Positions 33,780 to 45,326 of a stretch of 64,000 nt of DNA are shown piece after piece. The position numbers and the translations under genes were made by a program. Positions within the stretch are counted from its first letter, which is position 1. Every line of letters starts with the position of its first letter. Source of the DNA: Ochotona curzoniae (Eukaryota > Chordata > Mammalia > Lagomorpha > Ochotonidae); the NCBI RefSeq assembly GCF_017591425.1, contig NW_024466218.1, forward strand, positions 15,886,001 to 15,950,000, in the 5' to 3' direction. The notes beneath the pieces are model-generated. The model was not told the origin of the DNA and ran no database searches. It worked only from the letters and a program-made list of their open reading frames with translations.

Positions 33780-34370
33780 AATTAGCATGAATGCCTGCTG
33801 CAAACTGCTTGCAACCACACACATAGTTACAGATGTTTTTTTTAGCAAATAGTAAACATTCGTGGATATATAGATACATACTGTATTATATATAGAGAGA
33901 GTATTTCACTATATAATTTTTCTGAAACAGTTACACAGAAACAAGGTATTACTGAATCTGTGGGTGCTGAGTTCATTCTCAGTAGTCTCCTCTAGCTGGC
34001 GTTAGAAAATCGAGCAAGCCTCTGCTATGTGTATAAACTCTGTGGTTCGTCAGATTAAACCTACGCAAACTGTTCTTCATTTTTATATGGTGCCACAGCA
34101 GTACCAGCATCAGAAATACCTATACGATCAAGCTCTGGTGTTTCCAATATCCTCATCATTAGCTTTCCTTCTCCATCGTCACTGTTTTCACATTCAGCTT
34201 TCTTCTGCGCTGAGACAGAGAATACACACGTTTCTGAAATGCTGCATTAATTACTGTGTATCTGAGAAAGTAACAAGAACTTCCTCATTCCATTAAAAAT
34301 TGTTACCTTAATAAATTCCAAGTTGATAACCTGATGACCATAGAATGATTTTGTGAAGCATTTGGAAATC
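33780..34370. other. Unassigned sequence between the two direct-repeat copies
   Basis: AT-rich with a short GA run near 33894. No gene or recognised repeat. Confidence 0.5.
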
Positions 34371-34372
34371 TT

Positions 34373-34455
34373 GCTTTTTAAATTACTCCTCTTCCATTGC
34401 AGAGAGTCTCAACTATTTATTCATTTCATTTGACTACTTTTTAATCTCAGTTTTT
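34373..34455 (+). repeat. Local direct repeat, copy B
   Basis: 'GCTTTTTAAATTACTCCTCT' through 'TTTCATTTGACTACTTTTTA' and 'ATCTCAGTTTTT'. It lies about 730 bp downstream of copy A, in single-copy-looking sequence. Confidence 0.8.
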
Positions 34456-36216
34456 ATGAAGACACTAATGACCCTCACAGATTGTTACCCTCCAGTGAAA
34501 TAGCAGAACGTTGGCAGCGGCTGGATTCCAGTTGAAGAGTTCTGAAACTCATTGTAAATCTTCCTGTTTTGTTGTTCTTCAAACTAGGCTTTGCCATCTG
34601 CCTTATGAATTGAATTTTTGTTGCAGTATTTCACATGATCTAAAATACGGTTATTGCAATCCATAAACTGAGGTTCCTGGAGAGTATTAATTAAGTCCAA
34701 AATATTTCACCAGTGTGCACAGTGAATGCAACACAAATGTAATGGTGTGACCATCGTTGTAACCCTGTCTGCGTTTCATGATGGCTGATCTCGCAAAACC
34801 GAGAGACGGTTGGGTTGTAGCAGCCAACAAAGTTAAACTTGAAGACTTAAATTCAGGTGGATGAGATAAATTGAAATAGATCTTATTGCTCCCAAACACT
34901 CTCTTGGAAATAATGGCATCTTGACATTTTATCAGTCACTCGGGCGGTCATTCTCAGCGGTATCAGCCGGAGCTTGAAGGATAGAGCCGTAAAGAAAGGA
35001 CTGTCAGTCATAAACATTCCTCAAAACCATGAAAACCACAAATGAGAGCTTAAGTAATGGAGGACGCAATACCCTTGATATTTCAACAATTACCTGCAAC
35101 AACAGGCTTTGTGCAGAACCACAGTCATTTTTTTCAGAAGCCTTACTTGTCAGCCCAGCTTAGAAGAGCAGAAGAGAGATTGAGGGAAAAACAGAATAGG
35201 AGAGAAAAGAAGGGAGATCTGTTCTAATGCCCTTAGGTTAAAAAGTGATCTTGAATTGGCTGCATATTTAAGAAAGCTAATTGGAATTGTTCAATGACAA
35301 TAAAGCAACAACATAAAGAACAGTGAAGATTGATCCAAGGGCACTAATATTATTAAGCTTGAGGTAAAGCTTTGAGATCATTACAAAGGCATTTACACTG
35401 CTCCGTTGTTTCCTTTGTGGCCATTCCTGATGTCAAATTAGAGCCGAGAAAAATAGCAGAGAACACACTGCAGAGGAGAGAAGGTAGCAATGGATAAGAA
35501 TGTAAGTGGAGGAAGGCAAAATGAATTTAACTTCATTACACCTCAGGAACATATCACTGTGTTGTGGAAAGAGAAAGACTAATTTTAAATAGACTTGGTG
35601 CTATTATCTTGGCAATTGGGACCCAGGAAAACAAAATAAAATTGAGTATACACCACAACCAACTCACCCAAACTCAAGAGGCAGCAAATGTGGAAAGGTT
35701 AAATGCCCTAGAAATTGCATTTCTGAAGTTTCTCAACACAAGAGATTAATGGTTACTCAAGGCAATGGATAAATATTAGCTGAAGACCATTAGCTGAGAA
35801 AAACACATCACTGCATCACTGTTTTCAGGCTTATCAGATCAATTTTAAATAGGTTTATCTTGGACTTTCCTAACATTTAATGAGGAACAAATGGGTTTTT
35901 TTTTTCTTCTGTTTCCACTACCCATGTTGACTTTTTTGATAGGAGAGAGAACAATTAAAATAAATGGGTCTGTGACAAAGTGATAATTTGGTTGTCTCTG
36001 AAGCAATTGGAACGGGTCATTTTATGATTGTTTCCTTCTATTACACTGTTTATCTTAAGTATTTGAATTGAACAGTGGAGTCCTTAGAAGAGAGTTTGAG
36101 CAGTCATTCAATTCTTTCCTCAGCCTTCAACTGCACCTGCCAAAGCAGTTGCAAGGAGGTGGGAGTCTGCCTTCCTTTTAATAGATCTAAGTTTGTGTCA
36201 ACCAAAACGATACTGT
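34456..36216. other. Repeat-poor 1.8 kb block, candidate conserved noncoding DNA
   Basis: No SINE, LINE or microsatellite is visible for about 1.75 kb. It has balanced composition, with words such as 'CAATGACAATAAAGCAACAA' and 'TGAGATCATTACAAAGGCAT' that look like SOX-type (ACAAT/ACAAAG) or TCF-type sites. There is no coding frame over 70 codons. A regulatory role is inference only. Confidence 0.35.
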
Positions 36217-36475
36217 TAGGGGTAGGCATTTAACTCAGTGGTGAAAATGACTCTTGGGACCCCACCTTGTTCCTCAGAGTGCCTGGTTCAATTCCTGTTC
36301 TTGATCCTGCTTCCTGCTGATGCGTGTTATTCATGCACATTAAGGCATAAATACTGTCACCCAGATGGATCCATACCGACCTCAGCACTTGATGTTGCAG
36401 ACTTTTGAGGAGTAAAACAGTGTATGGAACAATTTCTCTCTTTCTCTGAATTTCAAATGAAGTGAAAATAATCAA
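36217..36475 (+). mobile_element. Old CSINE variant
   Basis: 'GGGGTAGGCATTTAACTCAG' head, 'GTGCCTGGTTCAATTCCTGT' (B-box region) and a tail near 'TTTCAAATGAAGTG'. An older subfamily. Confidence 0.78.
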
Positions 36476-36574
36476 TTGTAATTCAAACTATTAGACAGTT
36501 ACATTTGATAAAAAAAAATAAGCACAAACACATATATGTATTGTTTACCATCCATATAGTGCTGATCGCTATGC

Positions 36575-36730
36575 TAAGACAAGACCAAGACGGAGTTTCT
36601 GGCTCCTGACCTTAGCCTTGTGCAGCCCACTCCTTGAAGACCATTTGGAGAGTGAACAAATGAAATATCTTTCTCTCCCAATCTTATCACTCAGCCTTTC
36701 AAACAAATAAACCAGATAGTTTAAAAATGA
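36575..36730 (+). mobile_element. CSINE 3' fragment
   Basis: 'GAGTTTCTGGCTCCTGACCT', 'CCATTTGGAGAGTGAACAAA' and 'CCTTTCAAACAAATAAACC' are the 3' half of an old copy. The head is missing. Confidence 0.78.
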
Positions 36731-37829
36731 TTTGTAAAAAAATTAATTTGACTCAAAATTTTCTTATTTTAGTATTTTTTTTTTCTTTTTACAAAATCAG
36801 CTCAGGATTTTGGGATAGTCTCCTAAACTTTTGAATACACAGTAAATAATACAACTGTTCAGTGCAATGGCCCAATTTCGATAGTAGCAAGTGACATTTC
36901 TGCTTCCTTCAATGAACCATACATTTTGTCTTCATTAAAAGAATCACTTCTTTTTATCCCATGTTGATATCTCATAATAAGGCATTTATAGAAAACAGTG
37001 CTTGTGTACTATGGATTGACTGACCTGTAAAACAACTTCCCATGCCCCTAATATTCCGCTTTGTGAATAATACAGCATGGAATAGCCTAGTTACACCCTT
37101 ATAGAAGCTTGCAAAGTCACAACAAACAAAACAGCACAGTAGAGGACCGCTTACACTTTTCATATATTGAGAATTGTCTATAGATTTGAATCTGCAGACA
37201 TTTGTGTCTGAAAATACAGGTCACAAGTAAAGAAACCTTTGAGGAAACTATTTTATGAGAGAACAAAAAGCAAGTCCCCTTTAGTGGTTGGCAAAAAAGA
37301 AAGGTGCCCCTTTGGTATCAAATAAAGAGAATATTTTGAGTCTTAACAGTGATATTGCTGTTAACAGTGGAGACTACCCAGGGGTACCTGATTGTGGCAG
37401 GAGAGTGCTGGGATTAAGGTCTGCTGACAGAATACATTGCTTTTCTCTCTGTCTCTCTTTCTATCTAGATATATCTGCTAAATAAATATGCATAATTTTG
37501 TTCTTCAACAAGTTAAAAACTGAACAAAAGCCTCACATAACTTCTAACATGTAGTTTGTATTCAATAAACGCCTTTAACATTTAATCTCTTCCTAAACAA
37601 AGTCACTTATTTATCCTATCATGTCCTGTTCTTTTTAGCTACAACACAAATACTTTGTCCAGTTCATAACCAAAATCAAAAGCAAACAAAAGGGTGAAAA
37701 TAATAAGAGTGATCATTTCTGCTTGGTACCACAATGTGCACCTCTGTATCTACCAGGAAATTCAAGTTGCATTTCCTTGTTCATTTCACAGTTCTCTGCT
37801 CCATTGATATCACGTTTTGCTCCTGGTCC
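36731..37829. other. Unassigned sequence, possible SINE tail 37365-37490
   Basis: Mostly unrecognised. 'AATACATTGCTTTTCTCTCT' to 'CTAAATAAATATGC' may be the end of a very old SINE. There is a T run at 36775-36795. Confidence 0.45.
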
Positions 37830-38160
37830 TTTTTTTTTTTTTAAGATTTACTTATTACTTACTTTTATTTGAAAGGCAGATTTATAAAGAGAAGGAGAGA
37901 CAGAAAGATATCCTCCATCCACTGGTTCACTCCGTAAATGGCTATAAAAGCAGAGCTGAGCTGATCCAAACCAGGAGCCAGGAGCTTCCCCATCCCACTG
38001 GTCTCCCACATTGTGGCAGGGACCCAAAGATTTGGGCCATCAGCCACTGCCTTCCCAGTCCTTAAACAGAGAGTTAGTTTGGAAGTAGAGCATCCAGAAC
38101 ATAAACCAGCACTCATATGGGATGCCGACCCAAAAGGCCATCTACACCACTGTGCCAGCC
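37830..38160 (-). mobile_element. CSINE, full length, with TSD
   Basis: It reads poly(T), 'AAGATTTACTTATTACTTAC', 'CCACTGGTTCACTCCGTAAA', 'ACTCATATGGGATGCCGACC' and the antisense head 'CACCACTGTGCCAGCC'. The TSD is 'TCCTGGTCC' (37822-37830) and 'TCATGGTCC' (38161-38169). Confidence 0.92.
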
Positions 38161-38169
38161 TCATGGTCC

Positions 38170-39585
38170 ATTCTAATTCAGAAGAACCTCTGCCCTCCAA
38201 GCCAGGGTTCTCAGATTTTCACATTCCTACCCTGTTTTCATTTTGCTTTAACTTTTCTGTTAACTAAACCAGAACTTCCAGCCCTTGACCCAACTCTGGG
38301 GAACCGCAGAAAGAAAGAACGCAGTTCCTAAAAACTTTCTTTTAACCTCCAAGACAGTTCCCACCCAGTTGGGTACACAATATATTATGCAAAATAATAA
38401 TAACTATAATTTTTTCAAAGAAAGTTAGAAATCTAAATCCCAAGGATAGAACCACTGGTAGGAAAGATCATAAAAGAATTAAACAACAGCAGTGAAAAAC
38501 AAGAAGTATTTTGAGGAACAAAGGAAAAATAATTAAGTTACTGGCTACAGTCCACTCCTAAACACTAAGACAGGGCCTCCGGGTGTTCAATGTTTCTAGG
38601 TCCACTTCTGTAACAGGTGCAGTGATATGCCCATTTGTTCCCTGTCCTATTTCTTTTACCTACTTTATATATAGACAATGTTGCAACATGATAGAAAGGT
38701 GTGAGGACTTTTTGACATACAAACCTAATACTTAATTGTGAAATTTTGCTTGGTTACCACACAGACTTTCTGTTTTCCCTCAAATTTTCAAAAAAGTATC
38801 CAAAACCCAAAACCTGATATTTCTATGGGAATCGGAGAATTTATCTGAGATCTGTGCATGGATAGAAATTATAATAGAAATAAACACGGAGAAAAGTAAA
38901 GTAGAAATTCTGACGTTTAGAAGAAGCAAGAAGCCAGACACTAATTTTGACAACATAGCATTCTTTCAAAATCACAAAAGTCTAAGAAATGTTGAGGACA
39001 TTGGACTGTTCACAGGCACAGAACAGGAGTTTGGATCAACCTACACTTCAAAAGGACACAGACCAAAGCTGACATATAGGTTTTCCATATATGATGAGGT
39101 GTGTATGTTCAATGTGCAATGAATGCTCAAGAATGCTCAAGAGAGACAGGTGAAATTAGAGCAAGCAAGGGGTCAGGAATGGATTTCAGACAAAGTAAGG
39201 TTCAAGGCATATGCTTCATCTTGATCTTGCTAGTTAGTGTGAAATACAACCACTTTATTTTAATGTTGACACAATGTCGTTTGGAAGCTATGTCCTGGTC
39301 TCAAAGGATTTGTAAAGATATCCACAGACAAGCCAAAAACAAACAAACAAACAAATAAAAAAAAACAAAGAAAAAAGAAAAGAAGCAAAATTCCTTTGAA
39401 AGACAACCACAATAGTTTTTGTTTCTTCAGCTTTTCACCCCAGGATTTAACGCTAGGTTCCTTTCTATTTCAGGAAATAGAAAATATTTTGCCTACTTCT
39501 GCTTGTGGGAAAATGGGACTAGCATGTGTGTCAAATCTTTTTGAGCTCCACTTCTAACATGGATGGGTAATGTAACACAATCACT
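38170..39585. other. Unassigned sequence with simple repeats
   Basis: No gene was found. There is an exact 10 bp doublet 'GAATGCTCAA' at about 39121-39140 and an A-rich tract at 39337-39390. No repeat family was recognised. Confidence 0.5.
39337..39390. repeat. (AAAC)n and A-rich tract
   Basis: 'AAACAAACAAACAAACAAAT' followed by an A/G-rich run. It may be the tail of a lost retroelement. Confidence 0.9.
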
Positions 39586-39589
39586 TGAT

Positions 39590-39750
39590 TCTTGAGCCAC
39601 AGCTTGGCATCTGTACAGCAGGTTCGAAATCCAGGACTTCATAGAGCATCATTGGAGGAATAACATGAATCCTTTTAGGTAAAGCACTCAGCAGAATGTC
39701 AGACACAGTGGAAACTCCATAAAGTGAAGCCTTTATTCTTATCATATGCT
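39590..39750 (+). mobile_element. Possible MIR relic
   Basis: 'GGTTCGAAATCCAGG' and, later, 'AAAGCACTCAGCAGAATGTC' followed by 'ACTCCATAAAGTG' loosely follow the MIR order ('gggttcgaatcc', 'aaagcgcttagaacagtgcc', 'ctcaataaatg'). Confidence 0.4.
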
Positions 39751-39962
39751 ACCCTGCACAAAATGACTTTCTTTCAGATGTGTATTCATCTAGTTCTATA
39801 AATATTTGGACTTAATAAATAAATATATATTATACCAGTTGTCAATATTACGCTAGATGTTAAAGCTACTACACTATCAAGAATGTAGTTTTCATGTTCT
39901 CTAAGAGCTTCTTATCTCATTGGAAACATAGTGCACATAGATTATGTGAAACAATCATTTTT

Positions 39963-40266
39963 AAAAGATTTGCTTATTTTTATTTGAAGGATAGTTTTAC
40001 AGAAAGATCTTCCATGCATTGGTTCACTCACCAAATGGCCACAATGGCTGGAACCAGGATGATCCAAAGCCAGGAGTCAGAAACTTCTTCTAGGTCACGT
40101 GTATGGATGCAGGTCCCCAAGGACTTTGACCATCTTCCACTGCTTTCCCAGACCACAAGCAGGGAGCTGGATCAGAAGTGGAGCAGCCAGGACATGAGCC
40201 ATTGCCCACGTGGGATGTTGATACTAGCAGGTAGGGTATTAACCTGTTGAGCCATTGTAGTGGCCC
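39963..40266 (-). mobile_element. CSINE, full length, with TSD
   Basis: 'AAAAGATTTGCTTATTTTTA', 'ATTGGTTCACTCACCAAATG', 'CTGCTTTCCCAGACCACAAG' and the antisense head 'GAGCCATTGTAGTGGCCC' are in order. The flanks 'GAAACAATCATTTT' and 'GAAATAATCATTTC' form the TSD. Confidence 0.93.
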
Positions 40267-40524
40267 TGAAATAATCATTTCATAAAGATACAGAAGAATG
40301 TTATTAAGTACTGATGAGAGTAAATAGTACATAACCCCCAAGTACAGGGATTTCACTGTGCTTTGTGGGGGAGAAGGGAAGTCATGAGAAAAACAACAAC
40401 ATAGTTTTAGGATACTAGAAAAAACCTTGAATATGTCAATTTTGTCAGATATTGTGTAATATGTACTATATTTATTACCTCACCGAAATATTTTAAAAAT
40501 CATAAAGTATATAAAATAGCAACC

Positions 40525-40600
40525 ATTATTCCTGTTGTATATATGAAAAAGGTGAGGCCTAGAGGTGCTGAGTAACTAAGTCTAGATCACATGACTTAAT
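40525..40600 (-). mobile_element. Possible MIR fragment
   Basis: 'AAAAAGGTGAGGCCTAGAGG' then 'GAGTAACTAAGTCTAGATCA' resembles the antisense MIR core ('gaggaaactgaggcacagag', 'taagtaacttgcccaaggtc'). It ends at the next SINE. Confidence 0.5.
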
Positions 40601-40610
40601 CCATTCAGAG

Positions 40611-40918
40611 GGCCTGGCACATTAGCATAGTGGTTAAAGTCCTCACTTTGCATGCCCAGGATCCCGTGTGGTCACCAGTACTAATCCCAGCAGCCCCACT
40701 TCCCATCCAGTTCCCTGCTTGTGGCCTGGGACAGCAGTTGAGAACAGTCCAAATCCTTGGGACCCTGCACCCTCGTGGGAGACCTGGAAGAGCTCCTGGC
40801 TCCTGGCTTCACCAGCCGTTGCGCTCACTTGGGGAGTGAACAATCGGATAGAAGATCTTCCTGTCTCTCCTCCTCTCTGTATATCCACCTTTCCAATAAA
40901 AATAAATAAATCTTTTTA
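40611..40918 (+). mobile_element. CSINE, full length, with TSD
   Basis: 'GGGCCTGGCACATTAGCATA' head, 'GGATCCCGTGTGGTCACC', tail 'CCAATAAAAATAAATAAATC'. The TSD is 'AATCCATTCAGAG' before and 'AATCCATTCAGAA' after. A short body deletion occurs at 'CTGGCTTCACCAGCCG'. Confidence 0.96.
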
Positions 40919-40932
40919 AAAATCCATTCAGA

Positions 40933-41949
40933 AACAGAAATTAAACATACTAATCTAGCTTGATTCTAAATGTATACTATCCTGTCTCTCCTTACACTGT
41001 GCATACACAGCAATCATGCAATTGCATTATTTCTAAGGTAATAGACTAATCTTTCATTTGTTTAGTGTCCTTAATGCTGGAAACCCTTAACATCTCCCTC
41101 TCTTCCACTAGGGAACGATCAGACACAGGCAAGACCACTTTACTTAAACTCAAAGAATTTCTGCTAGTTAAATTGCCATGCCTCTACATAACTAACACTC
41201 TATTACTCAGTAATCATTGGCCATGGTCAGTTGATTCCTTTCTTATTTCTCTCATTGTTATTCCTGATACTTTTTACCTAGGAGCTTTAGTTGGCTCTAT
41301 CCTGAGCTGTTGAAAGCCACCTCTACTCACTTTCCTGACCACCTTTAGGGCCATCTAAATATGATACAATCCATTCAGCCATTATAAAGGCAACTTCAAA
41401 CGCTAAGCCAGTTTAAAAGCCACAAAAATAAATTTAGACTTATTAATTTGTTGTCAGGAGAAACTTTAATAAATTGGAGAGCATTTTTCCTAGGATGACC
41501 TCATCTCCTATTTCTACCATAAATGGAGAAACTGAAATTGTCAAATCAATGGAATATGCTGCCTCCTTTTACATACAAATAATTTATTTTAAGACTTCTC
41601 ATGCCTTAAGGGTTCTCTTTTCTGGGTCACAAATGATAAAGCGCACAAAATTGTATTCATTTCTATCATGATCCTGAGGATGCTGGAAATCACATTCTTC
41701 TTTTAATAGCTTCTCTATCAATACTGGAAGTAACCTCTTCCCCAGCCTGCCGTCTCTAACTGCTATTCACTGTCTTAACTGTGGAAACAATTCTCCTGTG
41801 TGAATTCTCATTTGTTAAGTGCTGGTTGCAGCTAAATGCTCTGCAGAATCCATACAGTGTTAGCACTTGGCAGGATCCAACGTAGTTTTGTAAACTGATA
41901 AAAATAATAATGGCTTATATTTATGTAGTTCTTCATATGTTAGGAGAAG

Positions 41950-41951
<2 letters not shown>
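40933..41951. other. Unassigned sequence
   Basis: No gene or confident repeat. C/T-rich pieces near 41085-41115 may be an old L2. Confidence 0.5.

Positions 41952-41993
<42 letters not shown>
41952..41993. repeat. (GT)n microsatellite, 42 bp
   Basis: A perfect GT tract of about 21 units. It has no linked SINE. Confidence 0.98.
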
Positions 41994-41994
<1 letters not shown>

Positions 41995-42405
41995 CATCAT
42001 CTCATTGATCCAAAACTACTTTCTGGAGAAATACAGCAAGTATTCTGCCTATTTTATAGTTACAGAAGAAAAAAAAAATGAGGGTCACAAAGTTTAGGTA
42101 ATTTGATGTGGCCAGGCGATAAGTTTTGTCACTGTCATCTTTGAAGCTGGTGACTTGTGGGGGAGCGGAAGTCCCCTAATTCATTCACAATTAGTGTGCT
42201 ATCATTTCACTATGTAAGGAAGGGGTGGAGGGAGGGAATAGTATTTCTATCTGGATGGCACAACGGATAGAATTTTATCTCATTCTTATAGGATAGCTAA
42301 AATATGAATGATCAGTAGAAGAAATTGATATTAACAAAAGTCTATGTCAATATCTATGTATGAACATGCAGATTGACTTTTGAGTCAGTTAAGATTAGGT
42401 GATAC
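41994..42405. other. Unassigned sequence
   Basis: Nothing recognised. Confidence 0.5.
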
Positions 42406-42722
42406 AGGAACCAGTGTTGTGACAAAACAGGTTAAGCTAATGCTTGCAATGCGGGCATCCCATATGGCCATCAGTTCAAAAACCAGATCCTCTGCTTCCA
42501 ATCCAGCTCCTTGTTAGTGTAGCAGAATAAGCAGCAGATGATAGCACAAATACGTGGGCCCTTGCACCAACATGTGAGAGTATGAGACCTTGATAAAGCT
42601 GCTGACCCCTGGCTTTGACCTAGCCCAAAAAGCTTCCCATTTGGGAAGAAAATCAGCAGATAGGAAATCTCTCTCTCTCTCATAATTTTGTCTTTCAAAT
42701 AAGCAAAATAAATCTTGAAAAA
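42406..42722 (+). mobile_element. CSINE, full length, old
   Basis: 'AGGAACCAGTGTTGTGACAA' head, 'GGGCATCCCATATGGCCATC', tail 'TTTCAAATAAGCAAAATAAA'. 'AGGTGATA' occurs on both sides and is a likely TSD remnant. Confidence 0.88.
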
Positions 42723-43194
42723 CTCAGGTGATAGAGAGAGCTTGGATACCAGTTTTAGGTGTTTAAAACAGTTTATATTTGTAAAGATGAAAACCAATAT
42801 CTAGATGTCATAATAATTAATCAATTATTCTCAGTAACTCTTGGATTCAATGATAGGCAAAATGAAAAGTGTTTTGAGCAGTATATATTCACACCTAAGA
42901 AACATCTCCCATTCTTGAACACTTCTCACCCAACCTTTGATGTAAATATATGTGGTTGTACATACACAATGCAAGTACAGAGCCACAAGTTTCAATGTTT
43001 CATCATTCTTTGTTGAGTTTTTAAAAAGCATGATGGTAATACCTCAAATAATGAAAATCCATTTCACTGATTGCTTCCATTAGTACATGTTAATTTTATT
43101 GCAACCCAAAATTAAATCTAAATATTGGTGAAATACAAAAGGAAACTGTAAAGCATGTTGTCATGTATTTCTTTAAAAACCAGCAGAGGCAAGA
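42723..43194. other. Unassigned AT-rich sequence
   Basis: Nothing recognised. Confidence 0.5.
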
Positions 43195-43500
43195 ATTGTA
43201 GTGTAAAAAATTAAGCCACCCTGTGAGACTCCCATGACCCAGATTGGAAGGCCTGAGCTCACGTCCTGCCCAAGCTTTAAATCTAATTTCCTACTAATGT
43301 GCCTCCTGGGAGGTATCACACGGCAGCTCAAGTAAGGCCACTCATATAGGAGACACAGATGGAGTTCCTGAATCATGAATTCAGCCTGCTTCAGTCCTGA
43401 CTTTGGCAGTTATTTGAAAAATAAACCAGCAGATTTCTTTTTCTCTCTCTCTCTCATTCTCTGTCTTTCATATAAATAAAAAGCAAATAAAAAGTTTTTT
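43195..43500 (+). mobile_element. Old CSINE
   Basis: 'CACGTCCTGCCCAAGCTTTA', 'AATAAACCAGCAGATTTCTT', a CT run and 'CATATAAATAAAAAGC' follow the family order. Head degraded. Confidence 0.78.
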
Positions 43501-43612
43501 AAAAAAAGCATGCAAAGATAAAGCACTGTATACTGTTTTGCCCAGACATTATACCCAACTCTGTCATCTTCTTGTTTCCAATTTCTTATTATTGAAGGTA
43601 AGAATCCAAGTT

Positions 43613-43623
43613 GGGGGGGGGGG
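43613..43623. repeat. 11 bp poly(G) run
   Basis: Eleven consecutive G. One run only, so no G-quadruplex pattern of four runs. Confidence 0.95.
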
Positions 43624-43694
43624 TGTCAATGATAGGAGTCGATGGAAATTTCTTGGAAAACAATACTGAATCATTTTCCCAGCAGTCTGTTGAT

Positions 43695-43895
43695 CATAGC
43701 CAAGTTTACCAACCTTTGGGATATAACAATTCTTGGTGGTGGGAGGCAATTTTATACACCAGAGGTTGTCGTCCAACATCCATGGCTGTAGCCCACCTGA
43801 TGCGAGTTAGAACCACCAGCTGTGACAACCAAAAGTCTCTCAGCATTGACGAATGTCCCCTGGCTTGTGGAATAGTCTCTGGTTGAGAATCACTG
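43695..43895 (-). mobile_element. MER20 DNA transposon (hAT-Charlie, non-autonomous)
   Basis: On the minus strand it starts 'CAGTGATTCTCAACCAGAG', then 'GGGGACATTCGTCAATGCTG', 'TTTTGGTTGTCACAGCTGG', 'CCATGGATGTTGG'. These follow the MER20 consensus ('cagtggttctcaacc', 'ggggacatttggcaatgtct', 'ttttggttgtcac', 'gatgctgctaaacatcc') in order. The 91-codon frame across it is not a gene. Confidence 0.85.
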
Positions 43896-44998
43896 AATTT
43901 CAGAACAAAAATAAACTCACCTTACAAAGACCCTTAACATTCATTTTGAAAAAAAATTAAGAAAAATATATTAACTAGACTTTCTATTTCCCTAGGATTT
44001 ACAGTCCATCAAGACTTACTATATAATGTCATTTGTCTAGTTAAAGGCTATCCAAATCACTAATCAAAATAATTTTTAAAAAGTTTTAGCACAGAAAAAA
44101 ATACATCCCAGCTATGAACTAGTTAACTAATATTCCAGAGAAAGTTATAGACAATTTCCCCCAAGAAATTAAATTCCTTTACAAAAATACCCTGAGGACT
44201 TTAACACAAATCACTCTTCTTACTTGAGACAATTTATCATTTTTTAGAGCTTATAAATTATACACACCAAGCAGCAATTTTATACGCCAACAACCATAAT
44301 AATCCAGACACAAAACAGAGCACTTGAAGGGTACCCTCTCCTAACAAAGAGAGGGGGTGGTGGACAGAGTGTGAGAAAGGAGCTGTGCTCCTCTTTAGAG
44401 CTCCCTTCCCAGGGATGCAGCTTTTGTTTCTGTCCTCACTGTCTTAACACATTTCATCGTCTTCTAAGAGACAGGTCACGATCTGTCCCTGAAGACAGAC
44501 ATTATCACTAACATGTTCCACTGGGGGCAGAAGGGCAGCATTATTCAGTGTGCAAGAGGCCAGAGGAGAAGACATGTAACACTTTTCCTTCAGGGCCAGC
44601 ATTTTGGAGAGCAGAGAGGCGAAGACAGGACTGCCAGAGGTCAGTATATAGCCTTCCTGTTTCCCTGGTTGAGGCTGCAACCTAAGACATTCAAACAGGA
44701 CAGTCATCAGCTCCCTCCATCTGCATTTCCAGAACTGAGGATTTTTTTCCCTTCACAGTCATTGCCCCACCAGAGCAGCACCACAGCTCTCCCAGTTATC
44801 TTCAGCGCTCGCCTCAGCTTCCCTGATCTGAACCTCATTACAATGATCAACAATCAGATGCCAGATATTCACCTGCGCAGCACACACAGAATAATCACTC
44901 CAGCCCCCCACATTGGAGGTGAGAAGAAACCAGATGAAGGACACACACAATGGTCAACTTTTATTGCAGTGTTTTCCATTTCCCTATTTCTGTGTGCT
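43896..44998. other. Unassigned 1.1 kb, GC-richer 44330-44900
   Basis: A 175-codon plus-strand frame (44513-45040) ends inside the next SINE. Its product has no recognised domain, and the last part is SINE antisense. 'AGACATTATCACTAACATGTTCCACTGG'-type sequence looks single-copy. No gene is supported. Confidence 0.45.
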
Positions 44999-44999
44999 T

Positions 45000-45326
45000 T
45001 TAAGATTTATTTATTTTTTATTGGAAAGGCAGAGTTATAGAGAGAAGGAGAGACAAAGCAAAAGATCTTCAATCTACTGTTTCACTTCCCAAACGGCTGC
45101 AATAACCAGAGCTGAGCCAGTCTAAAGGCAGGAGCTTGGGGCTTCCTCCTGGCCTCCCATGCAGGTGCAGTGCTCTAAGGCTTTGGGTGATCTTATGCTT
45201 TTCTCGCAGGCCATAAACAAGGAGTTAAATGGGAAGTGGAATAGCCAGGATGCAAACAGGTGCCCATATGGGATGCTGACACTTGAAGGTGGAGGATTAG
45301 CCTGTTGAGCCATCACGCCAGCCCCA
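45000..45326 (-). mobile_element. CSINE, full length
   Basis: 'TTAAGATTTATTTATTTTTT', 'ACTGTTTCACTTCCCAAACG', 'GCCCATATGGGATGCTGACA' and the antisense head 'GAGCCATCACGCCAGCCCC'. Clear family order. Confidence 0.93.

Noticed and set aside
43613..43623. G-quadruplex
   Set aside because: There is one G run only; four runs are needed and none are nearby.
44513..45040. 175-codon open frame
   Set aside because: Its last part enters the CSINE at 45000, the rest has no recognisable domain, and an antisense frame overlaps it.
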